Source: Polaromonas sp. SP1
Lineage (GTDB): Bacteria > Pseudomonadota > Gammaproteobacteria > Burkholderiales > Burkholderiaceae_C
DNA length: 64,000 nucleotides
Assembly: GCF_003711205.1 (NCBI RefSeq)
Contig: NZ_CP031013.1
Coordinates: 2,770,501-2,834,500, forward strand
Reading direction: 5' to 3'
The translations under genes and the position numbers were made by a program. Positions 17,694-27,921 of the stretch are shown here, piece after piece; position 1 is the first letter of the stretch, and every line of letters starts with the position of its first letter. The notes under the pieces are model-generated. The model made no database searches. It was given only the letters and a program-made list of their open reading frames with translations, and was not told the DNA's origin.

Positions 17694-18446
17694 TTACCAG
17701 GTACCGGCCGATGCACCGCCGTCTACCGCCAGCACAACACCGGTGGTGAACTGCGCATCCGTCAGGTAGAGCACGGCATCCACGATGTCTTGCGTCACGC
17801 CGGTGCTGGCGGTCGGCGCGAGCGTCTTGAAGAAGGCTTTGGTGCCTTCGTCATCGCTGTGCATGGGCGTCGCGATGATGCCGGGCGCCACGGCCGAGAC
17901 CTTCACGTTCGACGAGGCCAGCTCCAGCGCGAGTGCACGGGTGGCGTTGTTCAGGCCGCCTTTGATCAGCACCGGCAGCAGCGCAGGCACTTTCATCGTG
18001 GGCTGCATCGCGATGCTGGCGGTGATCGTCACGATATGGCCTTGCTTGTTGCCGGCCATGTGTTTGGCGGCTTGCTGCGAGGGGTAGAAGAAGCCCTTCA
18101 GGTTGGTGCCGACTATGGTTTCCAGGTCGTCTTCGGTGTAGTCGGCCAGCGGCTTGGCGGTAAAGATGCCGGCGTTGTTGACGAGGATGTCGACCTTGCC
18201 AAAGCGCGCAATCGCCTCGGCAAACAATTTTTTGGCAGTGCTGGCCTGGGCGATGTCGCCTTCGACGCCGATGAAGTTGGCCGGGTTGCCGAGCTTGGCG
18301 GCGGCGGCTTGCAGGCGCGCGGCGGTGCGGGCATTGCCGACCACGTTGTAGCCGCGTTTGAGGTAAGCCTCTGCCAGTGAGAAGCCGATGCCGCTGGATG
18401 CGCCGGTGATGACGACGGTTTTGTTGCTGTTGCTCATTTCAGTCAT
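17694..18446 (-). CDS. Short-chain dehydrogenase/reductase-like protein lacking the catalytic Tyr
   Basis: 250 aa Rossmann protein. The cofactor motif TGASSGIG is intact, as are NNAG and the substrate-site serine region ITASIA. The catalytic YxxxK is not: the lysine in VLIKGG has a proline four residues before it. The AVAPGIIATPMH block is typical. I recall a subset of SDRs with this same Pro-x-x-x-Lys pattern, so this may be family-wide rather than a defect. It is divergent from a LysR regulator that probably controls it. Start at 18446 or three codons later. Confidence 0.88.
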   Translation of the reverse strand: MTEMSNSNKTVVITGASSGIGFSLAEAYLKRGYNVVGNARTAARLQAAAAKLGNPANFIGVEGDIAQASTAKKLFAEAIARFGKVDILVNNAGIFTAKPLADYTEDDLETIVGTNLKGFFYPSQQAAKHMAGNKQGHIVTITASIAMQPTMKVPALLPVLIKGGLNNATRALALELASSNVKVSAVAPGIIATPMHSDDEGTKAFFKTLAPTASTGVTQDIVDAVLYLTDAQFTTGVVLAVDGGASAGTW

Positions 18447-18587
18447 TTCAGTATTCCTTGGTGGGTTAACGAAACGGTGTGGAGTTCACGATGAACGCCT
18501 GCGCCGAACCGGGGTGAATGGGTTGTTCGTCTCGGTGAGATGAACTGTATTGATGCGGTCAAAGAAGATAAATACAGGTTTTCTCAA

Positions 18588-18609
18588 ATTACTTGGTACA
18601 TGGTGTAAT
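18588..18609. promoter_or_regulatory. Probable LysR operator in the SDR/LysR divergent region
   Basis: Inverted repeat ATTAC...GTAAT with a 12-base spacer, 30 bases upstream of the LysR start and about 140 from the SDR start. The position and T-N-A dyad form fit the LysR activation site of a divergent pair. Confidence 0.5.
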
Positions 18610-18639
18610 GAATAGCTTGATATCCGGCGAAGGAACACC

Positions 18640-19560
18640 ATGAAACGCAACTTCGACGACCTGCTGCTCGGCAGCATTGAGTTGTTTTGCCTGGCGGCCG
18701 AACTCAGCAGCTTTACCGCCGCTGCGGCGGCGGCCAGCGTCACCCCGGCGGCCGTGAGCCGCTCCGTCTCGCGGCTGGAAGAAAGGCTGGGCGTGCGCCT
18801 TTTTGTGCGCACCACGCGGCAGATCAGGCTGACCGACGCAGGCCGTGTGTACTTCGAGCAGTGCCGACAGGCCTTGTCGCAGCTGGTGGACGCCGAGCGC
18901 CTGGTGACGGGCGAGCAGGCCGCGCCGGCCGGGCTGTTGCGCATCAGCATGCCGACGCCTTATGCGCATTACCGCGTGTTGCCTTTGCTGCCGAAATTTC
19001 GCAAGCTGTATCCGCAGGTGCAGCTCGACGTGCACCTGAGCAACCGCAACATCGATTTTGCGGACGAGGGCTACGACCTGGCGATACGCGGGCGTGCGCC
19101 GGACGACTCCAGCCTGATTGCGCGCAAGCTGGAAGACGCAGAGCTGGTGCTGGCCGCTACGCCTTCATACCTCAAGCGCGCCGGCAAACCGAAGACGCTG
19201 GAAGACCTGCAAAAGCACGAATGCATCCAGTTTGAATTGCCCAGCACGGGGCGCAGGATCCCCTGGACGTTTCGGGTCGACGGCAAGGACGTGGATGTGG
19301 CAACCCCGGGCAGTTATTGCTGCTCGGAGGATGTGCTGGGTGTTGCGACGCTGGCGCGCAGCGGCGCGGGCCTGGTGCAGACCTACCGCTACATCCTGGA
19401 GAAAGATTTGAAGAGCGGCGAGCTGGTGGAGGTAATGCCGCAGTTCGGCGGCAGCTCGCGGCCCTTCATTCTGCTGTACCCGCACGCACGGCATCTGTCA
19501 TTGCGCGTGCGGACTTTTGTGGAGTTCCTGGTCGAAAACCTGGCGAAGGCCAGGCGTTGA
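18640..19560 (+). CDS. LysR-family transcriptional regulator
   Basis: 306 aa, the normal LysR length. The N-terminal HTH (LGSIELFCLAAELSSFTAAA and AAVSRSVSRLEERLGVRLF) is followed by a substrate-binding domain starting near residue 90 (GLLRISMPTPYAHYRVLP). It is the divergent partner of the SDR-tautomerase unit and probably its regulator. The start follows AAGGA at 18630-18634. Confidence 0.93.
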   Translation: MKRNFDDLLLGSIELFCLAAELSSFTAAAAAASVTPAAVSRSVSRLEERLGVRLFVRTTRQIRLTDAGRVYFEQCRQALSQLVDAERLVTGEQAAPAGLLRISMPTPYAHYRVLPLLPKFRKLYPQVQLDVHLSNRNIDFADEGYDLAIRGRAPDDSSLIARKLEDAELVLAATPSYLKRAGKPKTLEDLQKHECIQFELPSTGRRIPWTFRVDGKDVDVATPGSYCCSEDVLGVATLARSGAGLVQTYRYILEKDLKSGELVEVMPQFGGSSRPFILLYPHARHLSLRVRTFVEFLVENLAKARR

Positions 19561-19570
19561 CCGGAAAAAA

Positions 19571-20530
19571 CTATTCGACCTTGGCGCCGGAAGCCTTCAC
19601 CACTTCAGCCATGCGCTTGTAGTCAACCGCCAGCAGCTTGGCGAAGTCGGCGTTGTTCATGGCCAGCGGTTCGATGCCTTGTTTGTCCAGGCGCTCCAGC
19701 ACCACCGGATCCTTCAACACCTTGGCCATGGCCGCGTTGACACGGTTGATCTCGGCCGCCGGCGTGGCGGCGGGGCCCAGCAGGCCGAACCAAGAATCGA
19801 ACTGGTAGCCGGGCAGGCCGCTTTCGGCAATGGTCGGCACGTCGGGCAGGTATTTGGAGCGCTTGGGCGAGGTCACGCCGATCAGGCGGATGCGGCTGTC
19901 TTTGGCAAAGGCCAGCGCGCCAATGCTGGCCGCGATCACGGCCTGCGCGCGGCCCGAGATCACTTCATTGATGGCCTCGCCCGTGGCCTTGAGCGGCACA
20001 TGCACCACGTCGATGCCGGCCAGCCCGTTGAAGTAGGCCATGGACAGGTGTGTGGCGCTGCCGACACCCGCCGTGGCGTAGTTCAGCTTGCCGGGGTTGG
20101 CCTTGGCGTAGCGGATGTACTCGGCGGCGGTTTTGGCCGGCACGTCGGGGTGGATCATCAGCACATAGTCGGCGGTGCCGATGTGCGCCATGGGCGCGAA
20201 GTCTTTTTGCGGGTCGTAGGCCAGCTTGGTGTAGAGCGTGCCGGCAATGTTGTGGCTGGCCGCGCCCAGCACCATGGCGCCGCTGTCGGGCGCCGATTTG
20301 GCGACATAGCCTGTGCCCACGGTGCCGCCGGCGCCGGGCCGGTTTTCAATGATGACGGTCTGGCCCAGCGCCACGCCGAGTTCGGTAGACATGGCGCGTG
20401 CCAGCAAATCCTGCACGCCGCCCGGCGCGAAAGGCACCACGATGCGTGCGATCTTGGGATTGGCCTGCGCCAGGGCGCCGCCTGCGGCAAGTGCCAGGCC
20501 GCTGCCCAGGAAATCTCTGCGTTGCATCAT
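19571..20530 (-). CDS. Bug-family tripartite tricarboxylate transporter substrate-binding protein
   Basis: 319 aa periplasmic binding protein of the large Bug (TctC) family that is expanded in Burkholderiales. The N-terminus RRDFLGSGLALAAGGALA is a Tat-like signal. Signature blocks are RIVVPFAPGG near residue 30 and NRPGAGGTVG, followed by NYATAGVGSATHL. No TctA or TctB gene is adjacent, so it is an orphan that must use a transporter encoded elsewhere. It lies 41 bases downstream of argE on the same strand, which suggests an amino-acid or N-acyl amino-acid ligand, although that is inference. Confidence 0.92.
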   Translation of the reverse strand: MMQRRDFLGSGLALAAGGALAQANPKIARIVVPFAPGGVQDLLARAMSTELGVALGQTVIIENRPGAGGTVGTGYVAKSAPDSGAMVLGAASHNIAGTLYTKLAYDPQKDFAPMAHIGTADYVLMIHPDVPAKTAAEYIRYAKANPGKLNYATAGVGSATHLSMAYFNGLAGIDVVHVPLKATGEAINEVISGRAQAVIAASIGALAFAKDSRIRLIGVTSPKRSKYLPDVPTIAESGLPGYQFDSWFGLLGPAATPAAEINRVNAAMAKVLKDPVVLERLDKQGIEPLAMNNADFAKLLAVDYKRMAEVVKASGAKVE

Positions 20531-20571
20531 GAATAGTCTTTCGGTGAAGGTGGTGGTTGTTTCAGTGAGGT

Positions 20572-21792
20572 TCAGTTCACGCAGATCTCATCGGCCAGGC
20601 GGCGCATAAAGCGTTCGCACCAGGCGAGTTGATCGAGCGTGACCCATTCATTGGGCTGGTGTGCCTGCGCGATGTGGCCGGGGCCGCACACGATGGTCGG
20701 CACACCGACCTGGTGGAACAATGCAGCTTCCGTGCCAAACGAAACCTTGCCCGCGCCCGAGCTGGCATCGACATCCGCACACTTGAAGCACAGCTGCGCG
20801 ATCTCGCTGTCCGCGTCGGTGGCAAAGCCGGGCAGCACCGAGTTGAGCTTGTGCGTGATGCCGGTATCGGCAGCGACCGCCTGCATGGCCGGGATAAGGC
20901 TGTCGGCAAACGCTTTCGCTTCATTGAACAGCTCTACCGGCGAATTCATGTGATGGTGGCGGATCTCCCAGGTCACATCGCAGTCGCGCGGGATGATGTT
21001 GAGCGCGGTGCCGCCGGCAATCACGCCGGTGTGAATGGTGGTGTGCGGCACGTCATAGATCGGGTCGAACGGGCCTTCCTTCACCAGGCGCTTGTGCATG
21101 GATTTGAGGTTGGCGACAAACTCGCAGGCGATCTCGACCGCGTTGACACCCAGCGGCGTCAGCGACGAATGCGCCTCAAAGCCGCGCACCGAAGTCTTGT
21201 AGGCATGCTTGCCCTTGTGCGCAATCACCACCTGCATGCCGGTAGGCTCGCCCACGATGCAGCCGGCGGGTTTGTAACCCTGGTCCACCATGTCGGCGAT
21301 CAGGCGGCGCACGCCGATGCAGCCGACTTCCTCGTCGTAGCTGAAGGCCAGGTGCACCGGGCGCTTGAGTTTTCGCTTGAGCAGCTCGGGCACCATCATC
21401 AGCGCGGTGGCGCCGTAGCTCTTCATGTCGGTCACGCCGCGGCCGTACAGCTTGTCGCCTATGACCTCGGCCTTGAAGGGGTCGGTGTTCCAGGGCTGGC
21501 CGTCGACCGGCACCACATCGGTGTGCCCCGACAGCACCAGGCCGCCCACTTTGGTTTCGCCGTTTTCGGCGGGCAGCGTGGCCCACAGGTTGGCTTTCTT
21601 GCCGCTGTCGTCGTAGGTGCGCCGGCATTCAATGCCCAGTGCTTCCAGCCGGGCCTGCGTCCAGTCGAGAAGGGGCAGGTTGCTGTCGCGCGAGACAGAA
21701 GCAAAAGAGACCCATTTTTCAATCAGCGGCAGGGCGGCCAGGTCGGCGGCCTGTACGGCGCTGCGGGTGGCGGTGGGGAGGGGGGCGTTCAT
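20572..21792 (-). CDS. argE: Acetylornithine deacetylase (M20 metallopeptidase family)
   Basis: 406 aa. It matches ArgE-type M20 enzymes: the first metal-binding histidine in LSGHTDVVPVDGQPW, the bridging Asp in GRGVTDMK, the catalytic Glu pair in SYDEEVGC, and the late His in CGPGHIAQAHQPNEW. The reaction would be hydrolysis of N2-acetylornithine to ornithine and acetate. Many Burkholderiales also use ArgJ for this step, so a catabolic amidase role is possible given the co-directional Bug gene. Confidence 0.88.
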   Translation of the reverse strand: MNAPLPTATRSAVQAADLAALPLIEKWVSFASVSRDSNLPLLDWTQARLEALGIECRRTYDDSGKKANLWATLPAENGETKVGGLVLSGHTDVVPVDGQPWNTDPFKAEVIGDKLYGRGVTDMKSYGATALMMVPELLKRKLKRPVHLAFSYDEEVGCIGVRRLIADMVDQGYKPAGCIVGEPTGMQVVIAHKGKHAYKTSVRGFEAHSSLTPLGVNAVEIACEFVANLKSMHKRLVKEGPFDPIYDVPHTTIHTGVIAGGTALNIIPRDCDVTWEIRHHHMNSPVELFNEAKAFADSLIPAMQAVAADTGITHKLNSVLPGFATDADSEIAQLCFKCADVDASSGAGKVSFGTEAALFHQVGVPTIVCGPGHIAQAHQPNEWVTLDQLAWCERFMRRLADEICVN

Positions 21793-21990
21793 GGTGGGGC
21801 CTTTGTGGGGGCGACGGCGGGGACGGGCAAAACAGCAGGCGCAGTCGCAAGAAAATTGTATGACAGCTTACTATTTTGCGCCGCACGGCGCGGGGCGGTG
21901 CGCCAAGGGCGCAACGCGGCGAGAATGCATGCGGGCCGCGTGCACTGCGCCGTGCCCGTCCACTCCCCATTTTTCTACCGAAAGCATTCC

Positions 21991-22500
21991 ATGACCAGCA
22001 GCATCTACACCACCTCCATCCCCGTTTTCAAGCAGATGCTGGGCGGCCTGAAGGGCGTACTGGCCAAGGCGGAGGCCCACGTTTCCGCCAAAAACATCGA
22101 CCCGAACGCGCTGTTGCAGGCGCGCCTTTTCCCCGACATGTTCCCCCTGCTGCGCCAGGTGCAGGTGGCCACCGATTTCGCCAAGAGCGTGTCGGCCCGT
22201 CTGGCCGGTGTGGAAGTGCCCAAGATCGAAGACAAGGAAACGACGTTTGCCGAACTGCAGGCGCGCATCGACACCATCCTGGCTTTTATCGAAGGGCTGG
22301 ACGCGGGGAAGTTTGATGACGCAGCCGTGCGCGAGATCGTGACGCAAGCCGGCACGCCCAAGGAAAAGCGTTTTACCGGCCAGTCGTACTTGCTCAACTA
22401 CGGCCTGCCGCACTTTTTCTTCCACACCACGACGGCGTACGCCATCCTGCGCCACAACGGCGTGGAAGTGGGCAAGAAGGACTACATCGGCACGTATTGA
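21991..22500 (+). CDS. DUF1993 family protein
   Basis: 169 aa, soluble, all-helical DinB-like protein of the DUF1993 family. Conserved patches include PVFKQMLGGL at the N-terminus, ARLFPDMFPLLRQVQVATDFAK in the middle and the C-terminal LPHFFFHTTTAYAILRHNGV. Function unknown; the fold is related to DinB/YfiT metal-binding proteins. The start at 21991 gives the usual family length. It stands alone. Confidence 0.88.
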   Translation: MTSSIYTTSIPVFKQMLGGLKGVLAKAEAHVSAKNIDPNALLQARLFPDMFPLLRQVQVATDFAKSVSARLAGVEVPKIEDKETTFAELQARIDTILAFIEGLDAGKFDDAAVREIVTQAGTPKEKRFTGQSYLLNYGLPHFFFHTTTAYAILRHNGVEVGKKDYIGTY

Positions 22501-22526
22501 GCCGTCGGCGCGCGGACCGGGCTCGG

Positions 22527-22967
22527 CTAGTGGCTGCCCGGCGGGCGCCGCCAGAGGGTGGGGTCGGGCAGGTCCTTGTGGGGGCAGCTGTCGCCGCCGT
22601 CCAGTTGCCATGAAATGCCGTGCAGCCATTCATTGGCACGCGGCTCAAAACGCATGATGTCGACCATCAGCGCCTTCTGGAATGCGGCCGCGTACGTCAG
22701 CATGCGTATGTCCCAGTGTTTCATGATGATGTGCACGTACATGCCTTCGTTGCCCGACGCGCTCGAGGTCATCAGCATCTGGCAATCCAGCCAGTCGGCC
22801 GGGATGCCGGCCCGGCGCGCGGTGTCGCGCAGCAGGACCTGGATCAACTGCCGCCGCACCACGATGGGCGAGGTTTCCTCAGGCGGAAGGCTGCGGCCGG
22901 AATCGGGTGCCAACGCGGGGGCAGGGTTGGCCTGGTTTTTCACCCCAAACAGCTGTTGTAGTTTCAT
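22527..22967 (-). CDS. Uncharacterised protein, paralogue of the gene at 32652-33464
   Basis: 146 aa, soluble, no signal peptide. A domain of about 105 residues is shared with the protein at 32652: RRQL-QVLLRD, GIP--W-DCQM, GMYV, then YA-AFQ-ALMV-I-RFEP, WLHGISWQL and a terminal CP-K motif. I do not recognise the family. Its conserved Cys and Trp residues and the mixed alpha/beta pattern suggest a compact domain. The start at 22967 is chosen because the paralogue also begins with a Met-Lys segment there. No clear ribosome site. Confidence 0.7.
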   Translation of the reverse strand: MKLQQLFGVKNQANPAPALAPDSGRSLPPEETSPIVVRRQLIQVLLRDTARRAGIPADWLDCQMLMTSSASGNEGMYVHIIMKHWDIRMLTYAAAFQKALMVDIMRFEPRANEWLHGISWQLDGGDSCPHKDLPDPTLWRRPPGSH

Positions 22968-23202
22968 GGAAGTACCCGGATCGCTTGTTTGCAGCCGCCG
23001 GGGCCGGGCATTTGCTGCCGCGGCCGTCGCCTGCATGAATGTTACAAAGTGTTAACAATGTCGGCGATGCGGGCCCTCCGGTCAAGATGGCCGTCCCTCT
23101 CAAAGCGGTACTTTTTCATGAAACCCGCGAGCGTTTGACGTCAGGCTTGTAACAATTAGGTACAGATGATCCGGCGGGCTTGGTTGCCCGGTCTGGGGGG
23201 GG

Positions 23203-24396
23203 CTATTCCAGCGCTGAAGCAGGACCAAAAAACTCGTAGCGCGTTTGCGCCGGCGGGATGCCCAGCTCCAGCAGTTGCCTGCGAAGCTGCCGCATAAAGG
23301 GCTTGGGACCGAGGAAGTAGGCATCGACATCGCGCGAGGCCGGCAGGTACTGCGCCAGCTGTTCGCTGCTGAGCCGGCCTGTGGCGTGCGGCGCGTCGCT
23401 GTCGTCGGTGTGATCGCCGGTGTGTTCGTCGTACACATAAAAGCGTTTGAGCTGCGCGTGTTGGGCCTGGCGCGCATCGACCGCCTCGCGAAACGCATGC
23501 ACCTTGCGATTGCGTGCGAAGTGGATGAAATGGACCGGCCTGGCGCCTTGCAGTGCAGCGTCCAGCATGGCCAGCGTCGGCGTGATGCCGACGCCGCCGC
23601 TGATCAGCACCAGCGGTTTGTCGCTGTCGGCCAGCACAAATTCGCCGGCGGGTGGGAACACGTCCACAACGTCACCTTCGAGCACCCGCTCGTGCAAAAA
23701 GCCGGAAGCGATGCCGCCCGTTTCGCGTTTGACGCTGATGCGGTAGTCGCGGCCGTTGGGCGCGGCCGAGAGCGAGTAGTTGCGGCGGATTTCCTCGCCG
23801 TCCACCACCAGGCGCAAGCCCAGGTACTGGCCGGGCCGGAAGGCCACGATCGCACCGCCGTCCTCCGGCTGCAGGTAAAAAGAGGTGATCTCGGCGCTTT
23901 CAGGCGCCTTGCGCACCACCCGAAAGCGCCGCGCACCGCGCCAGCCGCCGGGCGCGGCTGCGCTGGCGGCGTGGATTTTTTCTTCGGCGCCGATCAGGAT
24001 GTCGGCCAGCTGCCCGTAGGCCACGCCCCAGGCCGCGATCACCTCGTCGGTCGCGATGCCGGCGCCCAGTACTTCGCGGATCGCCCGCAACAAGCAGGCG
24101 CCCACCACCGGGTAGTACTTCGGCTCGATCTGCAGCGAGGCATGTTTGTTGATGATTTGCGAGACCAGCCCGCCCAGCGCCTCCAGCTTGTCGATGTGCC
24201 GCGCGTACATCAGCACCCCGTTGGCCAGCGCACGCGGCTGGTCGCCGCTGACCTGGTTGGCCTGGTTGAAGAAGGGGCGCACTTCCGGATGCTCGTCCAG
24301 CAGGATTTTGTAGAAGTGCGTGGTCAGCGCTTCCCCGCCGCTTTCGAGCAGCGGAACGGTGGACTTGATGATGGCGCGTTGCGAGTCGGTGAGCAT
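23203..24396 (-). CDS. hmp: Flavohemoprotein, nitric oxide dioxygenase
   Basis: 397 aa, full-length Hmp. It oxidises NO to nitrate using O2 and NAD(P)H in the cytoplasm. The globin domain covers residues 1-140 with the heme-ligand region VLMYARHIDKLEALG. The FAD domain follows with RRNYSLS. The NAD domain has GGVGITPTLAML and ends with YEFFGP. A sigma-54-type promoter lies 50 bases upstream and the divergent neighbour is norR, so expression is probably induced by NO through NorR. Confidence 0.96.
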   Translation of the reverse strand: MLTDSQRAIIKSTVPLLESGGEALTTHFYKILLDEHPEVRPFFNQANQVSGDQPRALANGVLMYARHIDKLEALGGLVSQIINKHASLQIEPKYYPVVGACLLRAIREVLGAGIATDEVIAAWGVAYGQLADILIGAEEKIHAASAAAPGGWRGARRFRVVRKAPESAEITSFYLQPEDGGAIVAFRPGQYLGLRLVVDGEEIRRNYSLSAAPNGRDYRISVKRETGGIASGFLHERVLEGDVVDVFPPAGEFVLADSDKPLVLISGGVGITPTLAMLDAALQGARPVHFIHFARNRKVHAFREAVDARQAQHAQLKRFYVYDEHTGDHTDDSDAPHATGRLSSEQLAQYLPASRDVDAYFLGPKPFMRQLRRQLLELGIPPAQTRYEFFGPASALE

Positions 24397-24445
24397 GGCG
24401 GGGTTCTTTCACTACAAGGTTGAAGCGGATTGCTGCCTCTTCTTA

Positions 24446-24461
24446 TTCAAGACTTGTGCCA
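24446..24461 (-). promoter_or_regulatory. Sigma-54 promoter for hmp
   Basis: Read on the minus strand: TGGCACAAGTCTTGAA. It matches the -24/-12 consensus TGGCAC-N5-TTGCA with the GG intact and one change in the -12 element (GA for GC). The hmp start is about 50 bases downstream. Confidence 0.7.
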
Positions 24462-24503
24462 CCGGAAAATTCCATATAGATCAACCACTTGTGTTTAAAT
24501 GAA

Positions 24504-24554
24504 GTCAAAAAGATTCTCACCTTAACAAGTCAAAATGATCCTGATGGAATCAAA

Positions 24555-24559
<5 letters not shown>
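24504..24559. promoter_or_regulatory. Three spaced repeats, candidate NorR enhancer sites
   Basis: Near-identical blocks GTCAAAAAGAT (24504-24514), GTCAAAATGAT (24529-24539) and ATCAAAATGAT (24549-24559) lie between hmp and norR, 25 and 20 bases apart. Three sites upstream of a sigma-54 promoter is the arrangement known for NorR. They fit the GT-N7-AC core only partly, so the assignment is tentative. Confidence 0.5.
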
Positions 24560-26129
<1,570 letters not shown>

Positions 26130-26154
26130 AGCGTTGATTCGGGAAATTTAAGGA

Positions 26155-26214
26155 AAAAGAGGCTGTAGCCAAGGCGGTGACTTGGCCTTTAGCTATTAAA
26201 TTAATAGCAATTTC
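26155..26214 (-). repeat. Dispersed AGCTAT-type palindromic repeat, copy C
   Basis: GGCTGTAGCCAAGG...CCTTTAGCTATTAAATTAATAGC, in the opposite orientation to copies A and B. It lies between the convergent norR and methyltransferase genes. Confidence 0.8.
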
Positions 26215-26230
26215 CGGGGCGCCAGCGCAC

Positions 26231-27286
26231 CTAGCCGCGCACAAAATACACAAACGTCGTGCGCGGGAAGACGTGCCGGTAAAAAGGCCGCGCAATCACC
26301 CGCGCAAGGTTTTTGGGCTGCATCAGGCCTGACGCGCTGTTGAACAGGCGGTACAGCGAGGGGCGCAAAGGCTTCAGGCCGAACTCCTTGCCGAAGGCCA
26401 CCAGCGACGCATGGCTGAAGGCGTTGATGTGTTCCAGCGGGGCGATTGGCATCTGGTCGTTCACTGAAAGCGCGCCGAAATTTTTCCCCTCGTTGATTTT
26501 TTTCAGCGCGCCCACTGCGTTGGGAACGCTGATCTTGATGATGCCGTCGCCCGACAGCGCGTCGCGCAGTTTTTCCAGCACCAGCCGCGGCTCCGTCAGG
26601 TGCTCAAAGACCTGCTCGGTGTTGATGAAACGAAAGCGCCGGGCCGGCAGGTCGCCCAGGCCGACGACGCGCAGGCCGGCCGAGCGGCCGTGGCGGGCGC
26701 GTTCTTCAGACAGTTCCACGCCCCACACATTGCAGCCGAAGCCCATGGCCATCTTGGACCAGTGCGCCCAGCCGAAGCCGAAGTCCAGCGCATCGAGCTC
26801 GCCCGGCGCAAGCCCGAAGTGCTGGATGATGAACTGCACCTGCTCGGCCAGGTAGCGGTATTCGTCCAGGCTGTAGTTGCGGTGCTCGCGCTCCAGCTCG
26901 GTCCCCGGCACCCAGCTGTTGTAGATTTCTTCCAGCAGGGCGCCCTCAGGCACCTGCCGCTGAAACACCAGGCTGCATTTGTTGCATCGGGCGAGTGCGT
27001 ACACACCGCCATCGGCCGCCGCGCCGGCATGGCCTTCGTAGTGCCTGGCCAGGTAGGCCTGCATGCCCTTGCCGGTGTAGGGTTCCTCATACACCACCGA
27101 CAAAGAGGCCGACAGGCAGGCCGGGCATTGCGTGCGGGTTTTCAGCGCCGACGCGTGCGGGTGCGCCAGGCCCTGGAGCGGCTGCGCCTGGGACTGCGCC
27201 TGCACGCCGCCCCTGCGCAGCAGCGAGGCCGGCTCAAGCGGCAGGCGATGGAGTTCAAGTTCCAGGGAACTGGCGGGAAGGTGCAT
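26231..27286 (-). CDS. Class I SAM-dependent methyltransferase with N-terminal zinc-knuckle
   Basis: 351 aa. An N-terminal CPAC...CNKC pair (about residues 53-105) looks like a zinc-binding module. The methyltransferase_23-type domain follows, with a motif I variant ALDFGFGWAHWSKMAMGFGCNV and INTEQVFEHLTEPRLVLEKL typical of motif II/III. Such proteins often modify sugars or polyketide-like molecules, but no cluster is present here, so the substrate is unknown. The first about 45 residues (Leu/Gln/Pro-rich) may not be translated; no clear ribosome site is seen. Confidence 0.82.
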   Translation of the reverse strand: MHLPASSLELELHRLPLEPASLLRRGGVQAQSQAQPLQGLAHPHASALKTRTQCPACLSASLSVVYEEPYTGKGMQAYLARHYEGHAGAAADGGVYALARCNKCSLVFQRQVPEGALLEEIYNSWVPGTELEREHRNYSLDEYRYLAEQVQFIIQHFGLAPGELDALDFGFGWAHWSKMAMGFGCNVWGVELSEERARHGRSAGLRVVGLGDLPARRFRFINTEQVFEHLTEPRLVLEKLRDALSGDGIIKISVPNAVGALKKINEGKNFGALSVNDQMPIAPLEHINAFSHASLVAFGKEFGLKPLRPSLYRLFNSASGLMQPKNLARVIARPFYRHVFPRTTFVYFVRG

Positions 27287-27404
27287 GGAGGTGTCCGGGG
27301 AATGCCGCAGAGCGGCGCTGCAAGCACCTTAGCCCGCCGCTGCGGCGCACGGGGTAACCCGCTGTAAGTGTGCGTATCCGGCGCTTACGCCGCTGGGCCG
27401 GGCA

Positions 27405-27848
27405 TCACGCCATGCGGCCCTTGTTTTCGACCACCATGCAGCCGGTGATGCGCCAGGCCTTGTTGCCTTGCTGTTGCAGGCTGTAGACCGCCAGCCACGA
27501 CGTACCCTGCGCGTCGGACATCTGCACGCGCTGGATCACCTGGCCGTCCTTGCCCTCCGGTTTCAGGAAGGCGACGGAGGCGGGCCGGTACACCACCGGG
27601 TAGTCGCGGCGCACCATCGCGATAAAGGCATCGGCCGTTCCCACGGCCTTGCGCACATTGGGTGCGGCAAAAGAAAAGGCCTTGGCCGCGTCATCTTTGG
27701 CCAACGCGTCCAGCTGGGACTGCACCACGGCGCGCACGTTTTTTTCGTCGGCAGCCGTCAGGGGCGCTGCGCTGGCCGCCATCGCCATGCAGAGCAGCCA
27801 CAGCGCAATCAAGAGGCGTGTGAGGTGGCGGGCGGGGGAGGCGGTCAT
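27405..27848 (-). CDS. DUF4864 family exported protein
   Basis: 147 aa. A signal peptide (residues 1-28, ending near AAASAA) precedes a SnoaL/NTF2-like fold of the DUF4864 family: AVVQSQLDALAKDDAAKAFSFAAP, then VRRDYPVVYRP and a C-terminal AWRITGCMVV. These domains are predicted to be secreted and have no assigned function. The start at 27848 begins the signal peptide; the longer frame upstream overlaps the PhzF gene. Confidence 0.82.
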   Translation of the reverse strand: MTASPARHLTRLLIALWLLCMAMAASAAPLTAADEKNVRAVVQSQLDALAKDDAAKAFSFAAPNVRKAVGTADAFIAMVRRDYPVVYRPASVAFLKPEGKDGQVIQRVQMSDAQGTSWLAVYSLQQQGNKAWRITGCMVVENKGRMA

Positions 27849-27921
27849 GGGGGTCACTCTTTGCGGATGGATGAACACAGGTATTGAAGATACGCGGTGA
27901 CGCGGCTGCTGGATGTGCGGC

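Noticed and set aside
20629..21990. Long in-frame extension upstream of the DUF1993 gene
   Set aside because: It is antisense to argE and its product has no family features; the ATG at 21991 gives the normal family length.
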